This document shows positions 16,625-24,041 of a DNA stretch of 64,000 nt, piece after piece (the first letter of the stretch is position 1; each line of letters opens with the position of its first letter). Source of the stretch: Muricoccus roseus (GTDB lineage Bacteria > Pseudomonadota > Alphaproteobacteria > Acetobacterales > Acetobacteraceae); contig NZ_FQZF01000021.1 in the NCBI RefSeq assembly GCF_900141905.1, forward strand, positions 1 to 64,000, in the 5' to 3' direction. Made by a program: the position numbers and the translations under genes. The notes beneath the pieces are model-generated. The model made no database searches. It was not told the origin of the DNA and saw nothing but the letters and a program-made list of their open reading frames with translations.

Positions 16625-16889
16625 GTTCTGGGCTGTCGGTCTGTCCCGGGGAGAGGAAGAAGGAATTCTTCCTCTCCCCGGCCCCCTCACCTTCTTCTTT
16701 TTCTTCGAGTTTAGAGTCACTCGGCTGGCGGTGCGCCGCGGGTCATAGACCCGAGGCGACTGCCAACGCAGGAAGAGCGCCTGTAGCCAGAGACCCCTTC
16801 AATTATCGTATCCACGGCAGTCAGACGGGGTTCCAAGGGCCTCAGGCCCTTGGTGGGTGCGGGCAGAGCCCGCATCACGAATTCCCAAC
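16625..16889 (+). repeat. Dispersed structured intergenic repeat, copy A
   Basis: One of three related copies in this window (others at 21201-21485 and, inverted, 38140-38402). Stem-loops in order: 14-bp arms 16646-16659/16668-16681 with an eight-base loop; an 11-bp stem with one mismatch, 16734-16744/16748-16758; a perfect 10-bp stem with one-base loop at 16833-16853; and a seven-bp stem at 16858-16874. Bases 16810-16853 are identical in all three copies. A pyrimidine tract follows the first hairpin (about 16689-16705). The copy begins 32 bases after the GTPase gene. The rest of the gap to 17053 (16890-17053) holds no recognised gene; only a purine-rich ribosome site at its end is visible. 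Element class unknown. Confidence 0.85.
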
Positions 16890-17053
16890 GCCGGATATCG
16901 TCATTTGCAATCAATTCGCATTTGCGTTGGAAATCCGCCCGTCCGAGGGACAGCGCGTGCCTGATGCCCAGCCGCGCCTCACCGGGGAGGTTTTCCATGT
17001 CCAGGGGTGTTTGCGACGGGCGTCACCCGCCCGTTCCCGGCGAGAGGCCCACG

Positions 17054-17506
17054 ATGGATCTCGACGCTGAGGAGCTCTTCGTCATTGCCGCGCTCCGCGC
17101 CTGGGTCGCGCCGCTGCAGGCTCCGGGCGCGCCCCATCCGGATTGGCGGGAGATCATGCGCCTTGCCATCGCGCCGGCGGCGGCCGCCACCGCCTTCGAC
17201 ATGCTCATGACCATCATCGCCCATGGCGCCCGCCGTTCGCTGGACGTGCGCTCCCCGCCCTGCCCATCCCTGGGGGAGGCCGAAGTGGGCCTGCTCGCGC
17301 TCGTCGCGGCCTTGCAGGCCGGGGGGACGGCCGCCGCGACCGAGGTGCTGCGGGACTGGCTGTGGGACGAGGCCGTGCCCGGTGCCCTGCGCGCGGCCGA
17401 GCACTTCGCGGCGCTCACCGCCGAGGCGGGGCTCCAGCTTCCCTCGCCGGACCTCGTGGCCGGTGCCGGCCGCCGGGGCCATGCGCCGCGCCCGACCCTT
17501 CATTGA
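17054..17506 (+). CDS. Hypothetical protein (150 aa)
   Basis: Not assigned to a named family. The 150-residue product is helical and Ala/Leu-rich, with MDLDAEELFVIAALRAWVAP at the N terminus, HPDWREIMRLA, a short Pro/Cys segment (RSPPCPSLGEAE) and LLALVAALQAGGTAAATEVL. No membrane span or signal peptide is seen. I remember similar 120-150 residue alphaproteobacterial proteins with LLALVAALQ followed by a WL-containing helix, but cannot name a function. ATG 17054 has GAGAGG (17042-17047) six bases upstream, a good site; the frame stays open further upstream through the repeat region, which I regard as non-coding. It ends six bases before the convergent membrane-protein gene. Confidence 0.68.
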   Translation: MDLDAEELFVIAALRAWVAPLQAPGAPHPDWREIMRLAIAPAAAATAFDMLMTIIAHGARRSLDVRSPPCPSLGEAEVGLLALVAALQAGGTAAATEVLRDWLWDEAVPGALRAAEHFAALTAEAGLQLPSPDLVAGAGRRGHAPRPTLH

Positions 17507-17512
17507 GATGCC

Positions 17513-18241
17513 CTAGGGCAGCGTCAGCCCGGGCAGCCCGCCGCGGAAGGGAAGCAGCAGCAGCTCGTACCAGGCCATATGGGCCACGCCGTAGAGGCCG
17601 GCCTTCCACATGAGGGCGGAGCGGAAGCCGAACATCACCACCAGCATGGGCAGCAGGCCGAGGGCGGCGGTCCAGAGGATCTCCCGCCGCACCGGCCGGC
17701 CCAGCGCGTCGGCCAGGGCCAGGGCCACGCGGTCCCGGTCGTCCTGGTAGACCACACGTGCCACGCGCAGGCCCATACGGGGCAGGAAGGCGGCGCTGCG
17801 GGCGATCTCCTCCATCTTCGCTTCCAGCGTCGTGATGGCGTAGCGCGCCAGGACGAAGAGGGCGAAGCGGAAGACCGGCGCGCCGCGCAGCAGCACCAGC
17901 GCCCGCAGCAGCGGCCAGGCGGAGACGAGCCCCTGGGCGAAATGCACGAGGTACCAGAGCAGCACCGCCCCCGCCGCCGCCAGCGCCCAGGTGATGCTGG
18001 GCAGGTAGGGGGCGATGAAGGCCAGGGCGAAGAAGATGGCGGTGACGCAGATCGCGACCAGCGCCTCCTCCGCGATGTAGCGGAACATGGCGTTGCCGAT
18101 GAAGGCCTCCACCGCCGGCTCCAGCTCGGCCGCCAGCTCCGCCTCGCTCCCCGCCAGCAGGGCGGCGATGAGGGAGGCGCTGTCCCCCTCGGATGACGGT
18201 GCGGAGAGGCGGGGGGCCTCGGGTTGGATGGGGGCGGCCAT
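17513..18241 (-). CDS. Four-span membrane protein of unknown function
   Basis: A 242-residue protein with an acidic, Ala-rich N-terminal region (about 1-50; SLIAALLAGSEAELAAELEP) and four likely membrane helices: ALVAICVTAIFFALAFIAPY, ITWALAAAGAVLLWYLVHFA, ILWTAALGLLPMLVVMFGF and GLYGVAHMAWYELLLLPF. A cytoplasmic-looking helical segment rich in Arg/Asp (RMGLRVARVVYQDDRDRVAL) lies between spans two and three. I do not recognise the family. It diverges from the DUF697-type GTPase gene with only 19 bases between the two ATG codons (18241 and 18261), so the genes share a promoter region; a role alongside that GTPase at the membrane is an inference from position only. Confidence 0.75.
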   Translation of the reverse strand: MAAPIQPEAPRLSAPSSEGDSASLIAALLAGSEAELAAELEPAVEAFIGNAMFRYIAEEALVAICVTAIFFALAFIAPYLPSITWALAAAGAVLLWYLVHFAQGLVSAWPLLRALVLLRGAPVFRFALFVLARYAITTLEAKMEEIARSAAFLPRMGLRVARVVYQDDRDRVALALADALGRPVRREILWTAALGLLPMLVVMFGFRSALMWKAGLYGVAHMAWYELLLLPFRGGLPGLTLP

Positions 18242-18260
18242 GCTGGCAGAGTCGTCCCCG

Positions 18261-19691
18261 ATGTTCACCAAGTCGGTCAAGCCTGACCCGATCGAGATGG
18301 CCCTCGACCACGCCCGCCGGGCCGTGGCCGGGGGGGATCCCCTGCCGCTTCTCCTGCTCTGCACCCGGACGGAGCGGGCCGAGATCGCGGCTGCCGCCAA
18401 CCTGGCCGAGACCGAGCCGCTGCCGCTTGCCCGCGCCTTGCGCCCCCTGCTGGTGGAGGGGGCGGATGTGCCCCCTGCCCTGCCGGCGCTGCTGACCGCC
18501 CTGCGAGTGCGCAAGCTCTCCGCGCTGGGGGACACCTCCCCCGTCGCGCGTGGCTTCACCCGGCCGGCGCCCCGGCGGGGAAGCTGGCTGGGCCGCCTTC
18601 TCGGGCGCGGCACCACCCTGCTGGACGACGCTGTTGGCATCGTGCCGGGGGTGGAGGAGCGGCTGGCCGGGATGCAGCGCTGCAACGTGCTGCTGGCCGG
18701 GCGCTCCGGCGCGGGCAAGAGCACGCTGGTCAATGCCGTGTTCGGGCGGGTGGTGGCGGCCACGGGCGAGGGCGCGCCGGTCTCCAGCGCGGCGGTCTGG
18801 TACCGCCACCCCTGCGCGCCCCTCAACCTGGCCGACACGCGCGGGCTGGAGCCAGGTGCCTATCGCGAAACGCGGGAGGGGGTGGAGGCTGAGCTGGCGC
18901 GGCTCGCCAGCCTGCCGGAGGAGGAGCGGCTCCATCTCGCCTGGCTCTGCATCGATGCGGCGGGGGAGCGGGTGGAGCCGGCGGACCAGGAGCTGGCGGC
19001 GCTGCTGGCCCGCTCCGGCGTGCCGGTGATCGTGGTGCTGACCAAGGCCTGGGGCGAGGACCGGCTCTCCGAAGCCGTGCGCGCGCTGATCCCGGAGGCC
19101 CGTGCGGTGCTGCGCGTGGTGGCCGCCCCTCGCCTGTTCCCCAACGGGGCCCGGGTGGAGGCGCAGGGGCTGGAGGCGCTGGTGGAGGCGACGGTGGAGG
19201 CCCTGCCGGAGGGGCGGCGCGCGGCAGCCGCCGCGGCCAACCTCGTCTCCCTGGCGCCGAAGATCGCGGAGGCCGAGGCCGCGGTGGCCGCCCATGCGAG
19301 GGTGGCCGCCGCCCTGGCCGCCACCCCCATCCCCTTCGCCGATGCCGCGCTGATCTTCGGCGTGCAGGCCAAGATGATCGTGGACGTGACCGTGCGGATG
19401 GGGACGCCGGCCGAAGAGATGCCGCTGAAGGCCGTGGCCGCCGCGCTGCTCGGCCCGGCCGCGGCCGGGGTGGGCGGGCGGGTCGCGGCGCGCGCGCTGG
19501 GCACGCTGCTGAAGTTCATCCCCGGCGTGGGCAGCATCGCCGGCGGGGCGGTGAACGCGGCCGTGGCCTATGGGCTGACCACCGCGCTCGGCCAGGCCTA
19601 TCTGGCCTTCCTGCGGGACCGCTGGGCCGTGCTGCGCGAACCTCCGAGCCTGCAGGAGGTGGTGGCCTTCCTCGGGCGCTTCCGGGGGTAG
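18261..19691 (+). CDS. GTPase with C-terminal DUF697 (YcjF-like) domain
   Basis: A 476-residue protein. A helical N-terminal region (1-130) precedes the G domain (about 145-300): Walker A LLAGRSGAGKSTLVNAVFG, G2-like EGAPVSSAAVW, G3 ADTRGLEPG and a G4 variant TKAW (VIVVLTKAWGED) in place of NKxD. The C-terminal third has the DUF697 signature ATPIPFADAALIFGVQAKMI, followed by Gly/Ala-rich amphipathic helices (FIPGVGSIAGGAVNAAVAYG) that may insert into the membrane. GTPase-DUF697 fusions occur in many bacteria without a settled function; E. coli splits the pair as YcjX/YcjF. ATG 18261 has no strong ribosome site, and ATG 18297 (MALDHARRA) is possible. Its G domain resembles that of the stand-alone protein at 15945-16592. 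Confidence 0.85.
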   Translation: MFTKSVKPDPIEMALDHARRAVAGGDPLPLLLLCTRTERAEIAAAANLAETEPLPLARALRPLLVEGADVPPALPALLTALRVRKLSALGDTSPVARGFTRPAPRRGSWLGRLLGRGTTLLDDAVGIVPGVEERLAGMQRCNVLLAGRSGAGKSTLVNAVFGRVVAATGEGAPVSSAAVWYRHPCAPLNLADTRGLEPGAYRETREGVEAELARLASLPEEERLHLAWLCIDAAGERVEPADQELAALLARSGVPVIVVLTKAWGEDRLSEAVRALIPEARAVLRVVAAPRLFPNGARVEAQGLEALVEATVEALPEGRRAAAAAANLVSLAPKIAEAEAAVAAHARVAAALAATPIPFADAALIFGVQAKMIVDVTVRMGTPAEEMPLKAVAAALLGPAAAGVGGRVAARALGTLLKFIPGVGSIAGGAVNAAVAYGLTTALGQAYLAFLRDRWAVLREPPSLQEVVAFLGRFRG

Positions 19692-19745
19692 CGCGGGCGG
19701 TTGGCTGGGCTCATGCTGCGCCGCAGCAACCGCAGGAGCCAGCCC

Positions 19746-20690
19746 TTGAAGCCCGTGATCCTGATGGCCCCACGCCTGCCCCAGCGCCTCGTCTCGAGGC
19801 TGGAGGAGCGCTATGCCCTGCTGGGCCCGCTGGAGCGTTCCGCTGCCGACGCGCTGCCGCCGGGCGCCGAGGGCGCGCGGGCGCTGATCACGATCGGCAG
19901 CTACGCCACGGACGCCGCGCTGATCGGGGCCATGCGGTCGCTTGGCCTCGTCCTCTGCTACGGCACGGGATTCGAGGGGGTGGATCTCGGCGCCGCCCGC
20001 GCGCGCGACATCGCGGTGACGAACGCAGGCACCGCGAATGCCGAGGCGGTGGCGGAATTCGCCATGGGGCTGGTGCTGGCCAGCACCCGGAAGGTGGCGG
20101 AGGGCGACCGCTTCATCCGGGAGGGGCGATGGGGCGGCAACGCGATCGAGCGACTGCCGCTGGTGCCCGGGCTGATGGGCCGCCGCATGGGCATCTACGG
20201 CCTGGGCGCCATCGGCCAGCGTATCGCGACGCGCGCGGCCGCCTTCGGGATGGAAATTGGCTACCACAACCGCCGCATGGCCGAGGGCGTGCCCCATGCC
20301 TATCACGCCACGCTGGAATCGCTCGCGCGCTGGTCGGATGTGCTCGTCGTCGCGGTACGCGCGGCGGCGGAGAACCGCCATGCGGTGAATGCCGAGATCC
20401 TCGCGGCCCTGGGCCCACAGGGCCATGTGGTGAACATCTCGCGCGGGAGCGTCGTGGATACAGGGGCGCTGTGCGACGCGCTGGAGCGCAAGGGAATCGC
20501 CGGCGCGGCGCTCGACGTGTTCGAGAACGAACCCGAGGTGCCGGAACGCCTGCGCGCGATCGGCACCGCGGTGCTGACGCCGCATATCGCGGCCTATTCG
20601 GAATCCGCGCAATTCGCGCAGCAGCAGCTCGTGCTGGACAATCTGGAGGCCTTCTTCGCCGGGCGTCCCCTATCCAGCACCGTGGTCTAG
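19746..20690 (+). CDS. D-isomer-specific 2-hydroxyacid dehydrogenase
   Basis: A 314-residue NAD(P)-dependent oxidoreductase that interconverts 2-oxo acids and D-2-hydroxy acids in the cytoplasm. The Rossmann motif is IYGLGAIGQRIATRA. The catalytic Arg, Glu and His are visible in NISRGSVVD, DVFENEPEVP and TPHIAAYSES. The shortened Rossmann loop with YHNRRM resembles hydroxypyruvate/glyoxylate reductase-like members that prefer NADPH. I chose TTG 19746 because AGGAG (19734-19738) lies seven bases before it and translation then begins MKPVILMAPRLP, the first beta strand; a longer start at 19701 or 19713 would add an Arg-rich tail. The exact substrate cannot be told. Confidence 0.9.
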   Translation: MKPVILMAPRLPQRLVSRLEERYALLGPLERSAADALPPGAEGARALITIGSYATDAALIGAMRSLGLVLCYGTGFEGVDLGAARARDIAVTNAGTANAEAVAEFAMGLVLASTRKVAEGDRFIREGRWGGNAIERLPLVPGLMGRRMGIYGLGAIGQRIATRAAAFGMEIGYHNRRMAEGVPHAYHATLESLARWSDVLVVAVRAAAENRHAVNAEILAALGPQGHVVNISRGSVVDTGALCDALERKGIAGAALDVFENEPEVPERLRAIGTAVLTPHIAAYSESAQFAQQQLVLDNLEAFFAGRPLSSTVV

Positions 20691-20795
20691 GAACCCTCCC
20701 CGCCGCCCATCTGTTGCAGGGCAGGAATGTGATGCGGTCTGCCGCGACGGGTGAACACTTGCGCTTCGGCGACGTTAGAAGGCCGGAGGTTCTCC

Positions 20796-21185
20796 ATGAC
20801 CGGGGCTGAAGAGAGTTGTGATGTGGTGGTGCTCGAGGACGATGAACTCGTCCGCGACGTGCTGACCGATATCATCGAGGATGAGGGCTTCGCCGTCTGC
20901 CCGGCGGCGACGGCCGATGACGCGCTCGCGCAATTGGACGCGCACAGGTGCTGCAGCCTGTTGCTGACCGATATCGATCTCGGCCCCGGGCCGGATGGCT
21001 TCGAGACCGCGCGCGTGGCGCAGGAGCGGCATCCTGCGCTGCCCGTCATCTACCTTACCGGCCGCCCCGGGCATGCGAATGACCGGCGCTTCGGGCCGAA
21101 GGAGCGTTTCCTCGCCAAGCCCTTCCGCACGCGGGAGTTGATCGACGCGATGCGAAGCCTGGGGGTGGTGCCTCAGGGCGCCTGA
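20796..21185 (+). CDS. Single-domain response regulator (orphan receiver)
   Basis: A 129-residue protein consisting of one receiver: VVVLEDDELVRDVL acidic pocket, acceptor Asp in LLTDIDLGPGPDG, Thr in VIYLTGRPG and Lys in FLAKPFRTREL. No output domain is present, so it would act by protein contact or as a phosphate shuttle. ATG 20796 has GGAGG (20785-20789) six bases upstream. No kinase gene adjoins it. The single-domain CheY3 of the R. centenum Che3 pathway has this form, so it is one candidate partner for the CheS3-like kinase, without direct evidence. Repeat copy B begins 15 bases after its stop. Confidence 0.92.
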   Translation: MTGAEESCDVVVLEDDELVRDVLTDIIEDEGFAVCPAATADDALAQLDAHRCCSLLLTDIDLGPGPDGFETARVAQERHPALPVIYLTGRPGHANDRRFGPKERFLAKPFRTRELIDAMRSLGVVPQGA

Positions 21186-21200
21186 GCGGCCGCTGGGGTT

Positions 21201-21485
21201 GTTCTGGTCTGATGGTTTGTCCCGGGGAGAGAAAGAAGGAATTCTTCCTCTCCCCGGCCCCGTCGAAGGCAGTGCCTTCGACCCATCATCTTTTCTTCAA
21301 GTTGGAATCACGGGGCTGACGGTGCGCCTCGGGTCATGGACCCGAGGCGACTGCAAAGGCGGGAAGAACGCCTACCCACCAGAGACCCCACTGATCCGGG
21401 GCATCCACGGCAGTCAGACGGGGTTCCAAGGGCCTCAGGCCCTTGGCGGGTGAAGGGCGGAGCCCTCCTTCCCCAGATTCCAAAC
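21201..21485 (+). repeat. Dispersed structured intergenic repeat, copy B
   Basis: Same orientation as copy A, about 285 bases, filling the 314-base gap between the receiver gene and the convergent aldo/keto reductase gene. Stem-loops: 21222-21235/21244-21257 (one mismatch), a copy-specific perfect stem with 10-bp arms starting GTCGAAGGCA just after it (about 21263-21283), 21325-21335/21339-21349 (11 bp perfect, loop ATG), 21426-21446 (10 bp perfect, one-base loop) and 21454-21466 (five bp). Bases 21403-21446 are identical to copies A and C. No open frame with coding character is present. The stems may also serve as a two-way terminator for the converging genes. Confidence 0.85.
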
Positions 21486-21499
21486 CCGGCCGAGAAGGA

Positions 21500-22330
21500 T
21501 CAGAGCATCGCCAGCGCCTGCTTGCGCCGCGGCGGCGGGAAAGCGGAATCCAGCTCGGCCAGGTCCTGCGCGGTCAGGACGATGTCACGCGCCGCCGCGT
21601 TCTCGCGCAGATGCGCCGGGTTGCCGGCCTTGGGGATGGCGATCACGCCCGGGCGGTGCAGGGTGAAGGCCAGCGCGATGGCGGCGGGGCCGGTGCCGTG
21701 CCGCGCCGCCACGGCCCGCAGCGCCGGGTCCCGCAGCATCCGCCCGCCCTGCCCGACCGGGGAATAGGCCATCACCGGCATGCGGTGGCCGGCGCAGAAG
21801 GGCAGCAGGTCGAATTCCGGGCCGCGCGCCTCCAGGTTGTAGAGCACCTGGTCCGTCTGGCAGTCCGCCAGCGCCGCGCCCAGCTCCTCCAGGTCATCGA
21901 CATCGAGGTTGGAGACGCCCCAGCGGCGGATCTTTCCCTCGGCGACCAGCCGCTCGAAGGCCTCCACCGTCTCGGCGAGCGGCACGCTGCCGCGCCAATG
22001 CAGGAGGTAGAGGTCGACGGTCTCCACCCCCATCCGGCGCAAGCTGGCCTCGCAGCTCCGGACCATGCGCGCGCGGGAGGCGTTGTGGGGATAGACCTTG
22101 CTGACGAGGAAGACCTCCTCCCTCCGGCCGGCGATGGCCTCCTTCACCACCTCCTCCGCCCCGCCATCCGCATACATCTCGGCCGTGTCGATCAGGGTGA
22201 GGCCGAGATCGATCCCGAGCCGCAGCGCCTCGGCCTCCGCGCGCCGGTCGGCGCCGCGCTCGCCCATGTGCCAGGTGCCCTGGCCGAGGGCGGGGACGGT
22301 GGTGCCGTCGGGCAGGGTGGCGTGCCGCAT
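21500..22330 (-). CDS. Aldo/keto reductase
   Basis: A 276-residue NADPH-type oxidoreductase with a TIM-barrel fold. The catalytic tetrad is visible: Asp and Tyr in [11 protein letters not shown], Lys in [11 protein letters not shown] and His in [10 protein letters not shown]-terminal cofactor contacts appear in [16 protein letters not shown]. Length and motif spacing fit the bacterial 2,5-diketo-gluconate reductase/YeaE-like group; the natural aldehyde or ketone is unknown. ATG at 22330 is preceded on the minus strand by GAGGAG with five to six bases spacing. It diverges from the exported-protein gene at 22392 and converges on repeat copy B. Confidence 0.93.
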   Translation of the reverse strand: MRHATLPDGTTVPALGQGTWHMGERGADRRAEAEALRLGIDLGLTLIDTAEMYADGGAEEVVKEAIAGRREEVFLVSKVYPHNASRARMVRSCEASLRRMGVETVDLYLLHWRGSVPLAETVEAFERLVAEGKIRRWGVSNLDVDDLEELGAALADCQTDQVLYNLEARGPEFDLLPFCAGHRMPVMAYSPVGQGGRMLRDPALRAVAARHGTGPAAIALAFTLHRPGVIAIPKAGNPAHLRENAAARDIVLTAQDLAELDSAFPPPRRKQALAML

Positions 22331-22391
22331 GGTGGCTCCTCTCGCGCTATCGCGCGGGACCGGGCCGCGCTTCCATGCGAAGATGGGGGCC

Positions 22392-23048
22392 ATGAACCGG
22401 CTTGTCGCCCTTCTCCTCGCCGCCCTGCTTTCGCCCCTGCCCACCGGCCCGACCAGGGCGCAGGCCGCTGGCGGGACGGAGACCATCGGGCCCTGGCTGC
22501 TCTCCTGCAGCCTGGACCGCATGACCGACCAGTCCAGCTGCCGGATGCTGCACCGCGAGCCCGTGGCCCCGGCCGCGGCCGGCCTGGCCCCCCTGGCGCT
22601 GGAGGTGGAGGACCGCGGCGGGACACTCGTCCCCGTGGTCACGGCGCGCGACCTTTCGCTGGAGGGGGCGGCGCGCGGGGCGCTGGCGCTCGCCGGCACG
22701 GTGCAGCTGCGCTTCCCGCCCAACCGGCTGTTCGAGCTGCCCTGCGGGCTGGAGGGCCGCTCGGTGGTCTGTGCCCCGCGGGAGGCGGATCGGGCGCGCG
22801 CCGCGGCGGAGCTGCCGGGGGCGGACCGGGCGCTGGTGCGCGTGACCGGCTTCCTGCTGCCCGAGGGCCAAGCCATGCGGGACCCGGTGGAGCTGCGCCT
22901 GACCGACACCCAGGCGGCGCTTGCCCGGTTGCGCGCGCGTCAGCCGGAAGGCACGGCCCCGCGCCCGGCCGCGCCCGGCTTCTGGGACCTGCGGGAGATG
23001 CTCTCGCGCCTGCTGGCGCTGCTGGGCGCCCCGCCCTCCTCGCCCTAA
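22392..23048 (+). CDS. Exported protein, possibly IalB-like
   Basis: A 218-residue protein with a signal peptide ([19 protein letters not shown], cleavage probably after TRAQA). The mature part begins with [18 protein letters not shown], a Trp...Cys...Cys pattern like the start of invasion-associated locus B proteins, and has another Cys pair ([18 protein letters not shown]). Four cysteines in a small periplasmic domain suggest two disulfides. The C-terminal 30 residues are a Pro-rich linker and a short hydrophobic helix ([17 protein letters not shown]). The IalB relationship is tentative; function unknown. It converges with the beta-barrel-like gene, leaving 31 bases. Confidence 0.65.
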   Translation: MNRLVALLLAALLSPLPTGPTRAQAAGGTETIGPWLLSCSLDRMTDQSSCRMLHREPVAPAAAGLAPLALEVEDRGGTLVPVVTARDLSLEGAARGALALAGTVQLRFPPNRLFELPCGLEGRSVVCAPREADRARAAAELPGADRALVRVTGFLLPEGQAMRDPVELRLTDTQAALARLRARQPEGTAPRPAAPGFWDLREMLSRLLALLGAPPSSP

Positions 23049-23079
23049 GCCACGTCTGAAAGCCACGTCTGATGGCCTG

Positions 23080-23874
23080 CTAGAAGCGGCCGCCGATATG
23101 AAAGGTTATGTAGCCCTCTCCCGAGGCGCCCGGACAGGAGGCGCCGATGCTGAGCGGCGCCTCGCCCTTGCGCGTGAGGTCCAGCTTCAGCTCGCAGCTG
23201 GAGGGGACCTTGTCCTCCTCCCCCCTGCTGCCGAAGGCCTGGGTCGAGATCAGCTGCAGGTCGAAGCGCGCACCGGGGTGGCCGAGCGGCCCCAGGCTGC
23301 CTGAGAGACCAGCCTCCCCGCGCATGGCGAGGCCAGGCGAGGCTCCGGCCGGATGTGCGACCGAAAGTCCCGTCCGGTCGCCGATCCCGCCCTTGGCCCG
23401 GAACCGCAGCCCGTCCGGCAAGGCGAGCGCCAGCTCCTGGAGGATGGCCACGCCGACGGACGGCCGGGCCCGGCCTCCCTCCCCTTCCCAGGCTGCCTCG
23501 GCGCGGATCATCGGCACGGTGGCCAGGGAAAGCCGGCCATCCGCATAGCTCCGGTAGCGGGCGCCGAGGGTGCCGGAGCCGGTGGCCGAGACGATTTCGC
23601 CCGCTTCATCCCGCATGGGAGACGGGCTTTCGCCGGAGATCCAGAAATCCCTGTCCGGGCTGGTCCAGCCGAGCTGGGCAGCCGGCGGCTCGGCAACCGG
23701 CTTCGGGACCGCGCCCCGGGCACTGCGGATTTCGGCGACCAGGTCCTGGGCCAGGGCAGGCCCCGTGAGGAGGAGCACGGTTGCCAGGGAGGAGGCCAGG
23801 GCGGCGGCCAGGGCGGCGGCCAGGGCGGCGGCCAGGGCGGCGGAGGGAAGTCGGAGTGCGTTCCAGCCAATCAT
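23080..23874 (-). CDS. Putative outer-membrane beta-barrel-like protein
   Basis: A 264-residue protein with an unusually long Ala/Leu signal region (about residues 10-42, AALAAALAAALAAALASSLA, ending GPALAQ). The mature chain is rich in alternating polar/hydrophobic stretches (GTLGARYRSYADGRLSLATV, ARFDLQLISTQAF) and ends in YITFHIGGRF; a C-terminal Phe after alternating residues is the assembly signal of outer-membrane beta barrels. One Cys pair (SSCELKL, ASCPGA) could form a disulfide. About eight strands could fit. No named family recognised. The signal region is encoded by four tandem 12-base repeats (23795-23842). Confidence 0.62.
   Translation of the reverse strand: MIGWNALRLPSAALAAALAAALAAALASSLATVLLLTGPALAQDLVAEIRSARGAVPKPVAEPPAAQLGWTSPDRDFWISGESPSPMRDEAGEIVSATGSGTLGARYRSYADGRLSLATVPMIRAEAAWEGEGGRARPSVGVAILQELALALPDGLRFRAKGGIGDRTGLSVAHPAGASPGLAMRGEAGLSGSLGPLGHPGARFDLQLISTQAFGSRGEEDKVPSSCELKLDLTRKGEAPLSIGASCPGASGEGYITFHIGGRF
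23795..23842. repeat. Tandem repeat, 12-bp unit x 4, inside a signal peptide
   Basis: Four perfect copies of GCCAGGGCGGCG run from 23795 to 23842 on the plus strand. The repeat lies in the minus-strand gene 23080-23874 and keeps its frame: each unit adds four residues (A-A-L-A) to the hydrophobic core of the signal peptide. Copy-number change would lengthen or shorten the signal helix without a frameshift. Confidence 0.9.
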
Positions 23875-24041
23875 GTCAGAACCAGGGCAAATGTGGCGAA
23901 ATCTTGTCCTGGGTTAACCGGCGCAGGCCGATCGCTCAAGGCACTCATGCCAGACGAGGCGAAGCGGGAGCGCGTTGTTGCAGCGCAGCATCAGCCAGGG
24001 GAGGCTGCTCAGGGCCGGAGAGGAATGACCGAAGGACGGGC

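Noticed and set aside
16646-16681. The first hairpin of the repeat as a simple intrinsic terminator.
   Set aside because: The hairpin is strong, but it is part of a longer conserved element, occurs in both orientations relative to neighbouring genes, and only a mixed pyrimidine tract follows. Termination may be a side effect, so it was not listed separately.
16850-17053. Upstream extension of the 150-residue unknown gene into repeat copy A.
   Set aside because: The frame is open but includes repeat-element sequence; the ATG at 17054 has a well-placed ribosome site.
17415-20612. A 1065-codon minus-strand frame spanning the DUF697 GTPase and dehydrogenase genes.
   Set aside because: Composition is low-complexity Arg/Gly/His and it crosses several recognised plus-strand genes; an artefact of base composition.
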